From assembly GCF_000473145.1 (NCBI RefSeq), contig NZ_KI421500.1:1116225-1180224 (forward strand): a stretch of 64,000 nt of DNA, in the 5' to 3' direction. The notes under the pieces were generated by a model, which worked only from the letters and a program-made list of their open reading frames with translations, did not search any database and had not been told where the DNA came from. This stretch comes from Leisingera daeponensis DSM 23529. Its GTDB lineage: Bacteria > Pseudomonadota > Alphaproteobacteria > Rhodobacterales > Rhodobacteraceae. This document shows positions 63,948 to 64,000 of this stretch, in pieces. Position 1 is the stretch's first letter, and each line of letters opens with the position of its first letter. Position numbers and translations under genes: made by a program.

Positions 63948-64000
63948 GGTCTGTCTCCTGTTCCGCCGCTTACGGCCGCTGTCCGGGCGCCTGCCAGCGC

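Overview
The window is high-GC chromosomal DNA from an alphaproteobacterium of the family Rhodobacteraceae, most likely a roseobacter close to Leisingera, Phaeobacter or Ruegeria. The grounds are a complete RcGTA-type gene transfer agent (GTA) cluster, an ftsB-pdhA-pdhB-pdhC block with a lipoyl domain on E1 beta, the order fabD-fabG-acpP / fabF-mltG, TATAGG-like -10 boxes, and the general protein flavour. The genus is inferred, not proven.

Layout. 0-10 kb: the start of an MFS gene at the edge, dihydrolipoamide dehydrogenase, small hypotheticals, an MFS transporter, queA, a giant AsmA/YhdP-like protein, and bcp. 10-16 kb: a palindromic repeat region, a ferritin-like protein, a winged-helix/RMF-like protein, an M23 peptidase overlapping a bactofilin gene, and an RTX secreted protein. 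16-24.5 kb: two cyclophilins, pgk, an acyl-CoA dehydrogenase, ftsB and the pyruvate dehydrogenase genes pdhABC. 24.5-26.4 kb: a patch of lower GC with a LysE exporter and an LprI-like protein. 26.4-28.6 kb: cysK and cysE. 28.7-43.4 kb: the GTA cluster g15 to g1, read on the minus strand. 43.56-45.32 kb: a clearly AT-richer two-gene island (DUF262 protein plus HEPN-like protein). 45.4-53.8 kb: mltG, fabF, two tandem membrane PilZ proteins, a HisA-like protein, acpP, fabG and fabD. 54-64 kb: a cytochrome b561-YceI fusion, a His/Tyr-rich secreted protein, YceI, rpsF-rpsR-rplI, a lytic transglycosylase lipoprotein, an HTTM-type membrane protein with a small partner, trigger factor and a porin.

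How it works together. lpd and pdhABC supply the E3, E1 and E2 parts of pyruvate dehydrogenase. Although 19 kb apart, both carry the same 18-bp inverted repeat just upstream of their ribosome binding sites, which suggests a shared regulator. cysE and cysK supply O-acetylserine and convert it to cysteine, and both end in the same 25-bp motif next to a terminator. The fab genes and mltG link lipid and cell-wall growth. The GTA cluster encodes terminase, portal, protease, capsid, connectors, tail and baseplate. An internal terminator and a repeated 19-bp palindrome suggest it is expressed as two transcription units (g1-g2 and g3-g15).

The most unusual points are: the DUF262+HEPN island sitting divergently against the GTA promoter (a candidate antiviral or toxin module); a palindromic repeat element inserted in frame into the GTA peptidase gene g14, with a sister copy between g2 and g3; the shared lpd/pdhA operator; the shared cysE/cysK 3' motif; and an orphan terminator that may mark a small RNA near 48.0 kb.
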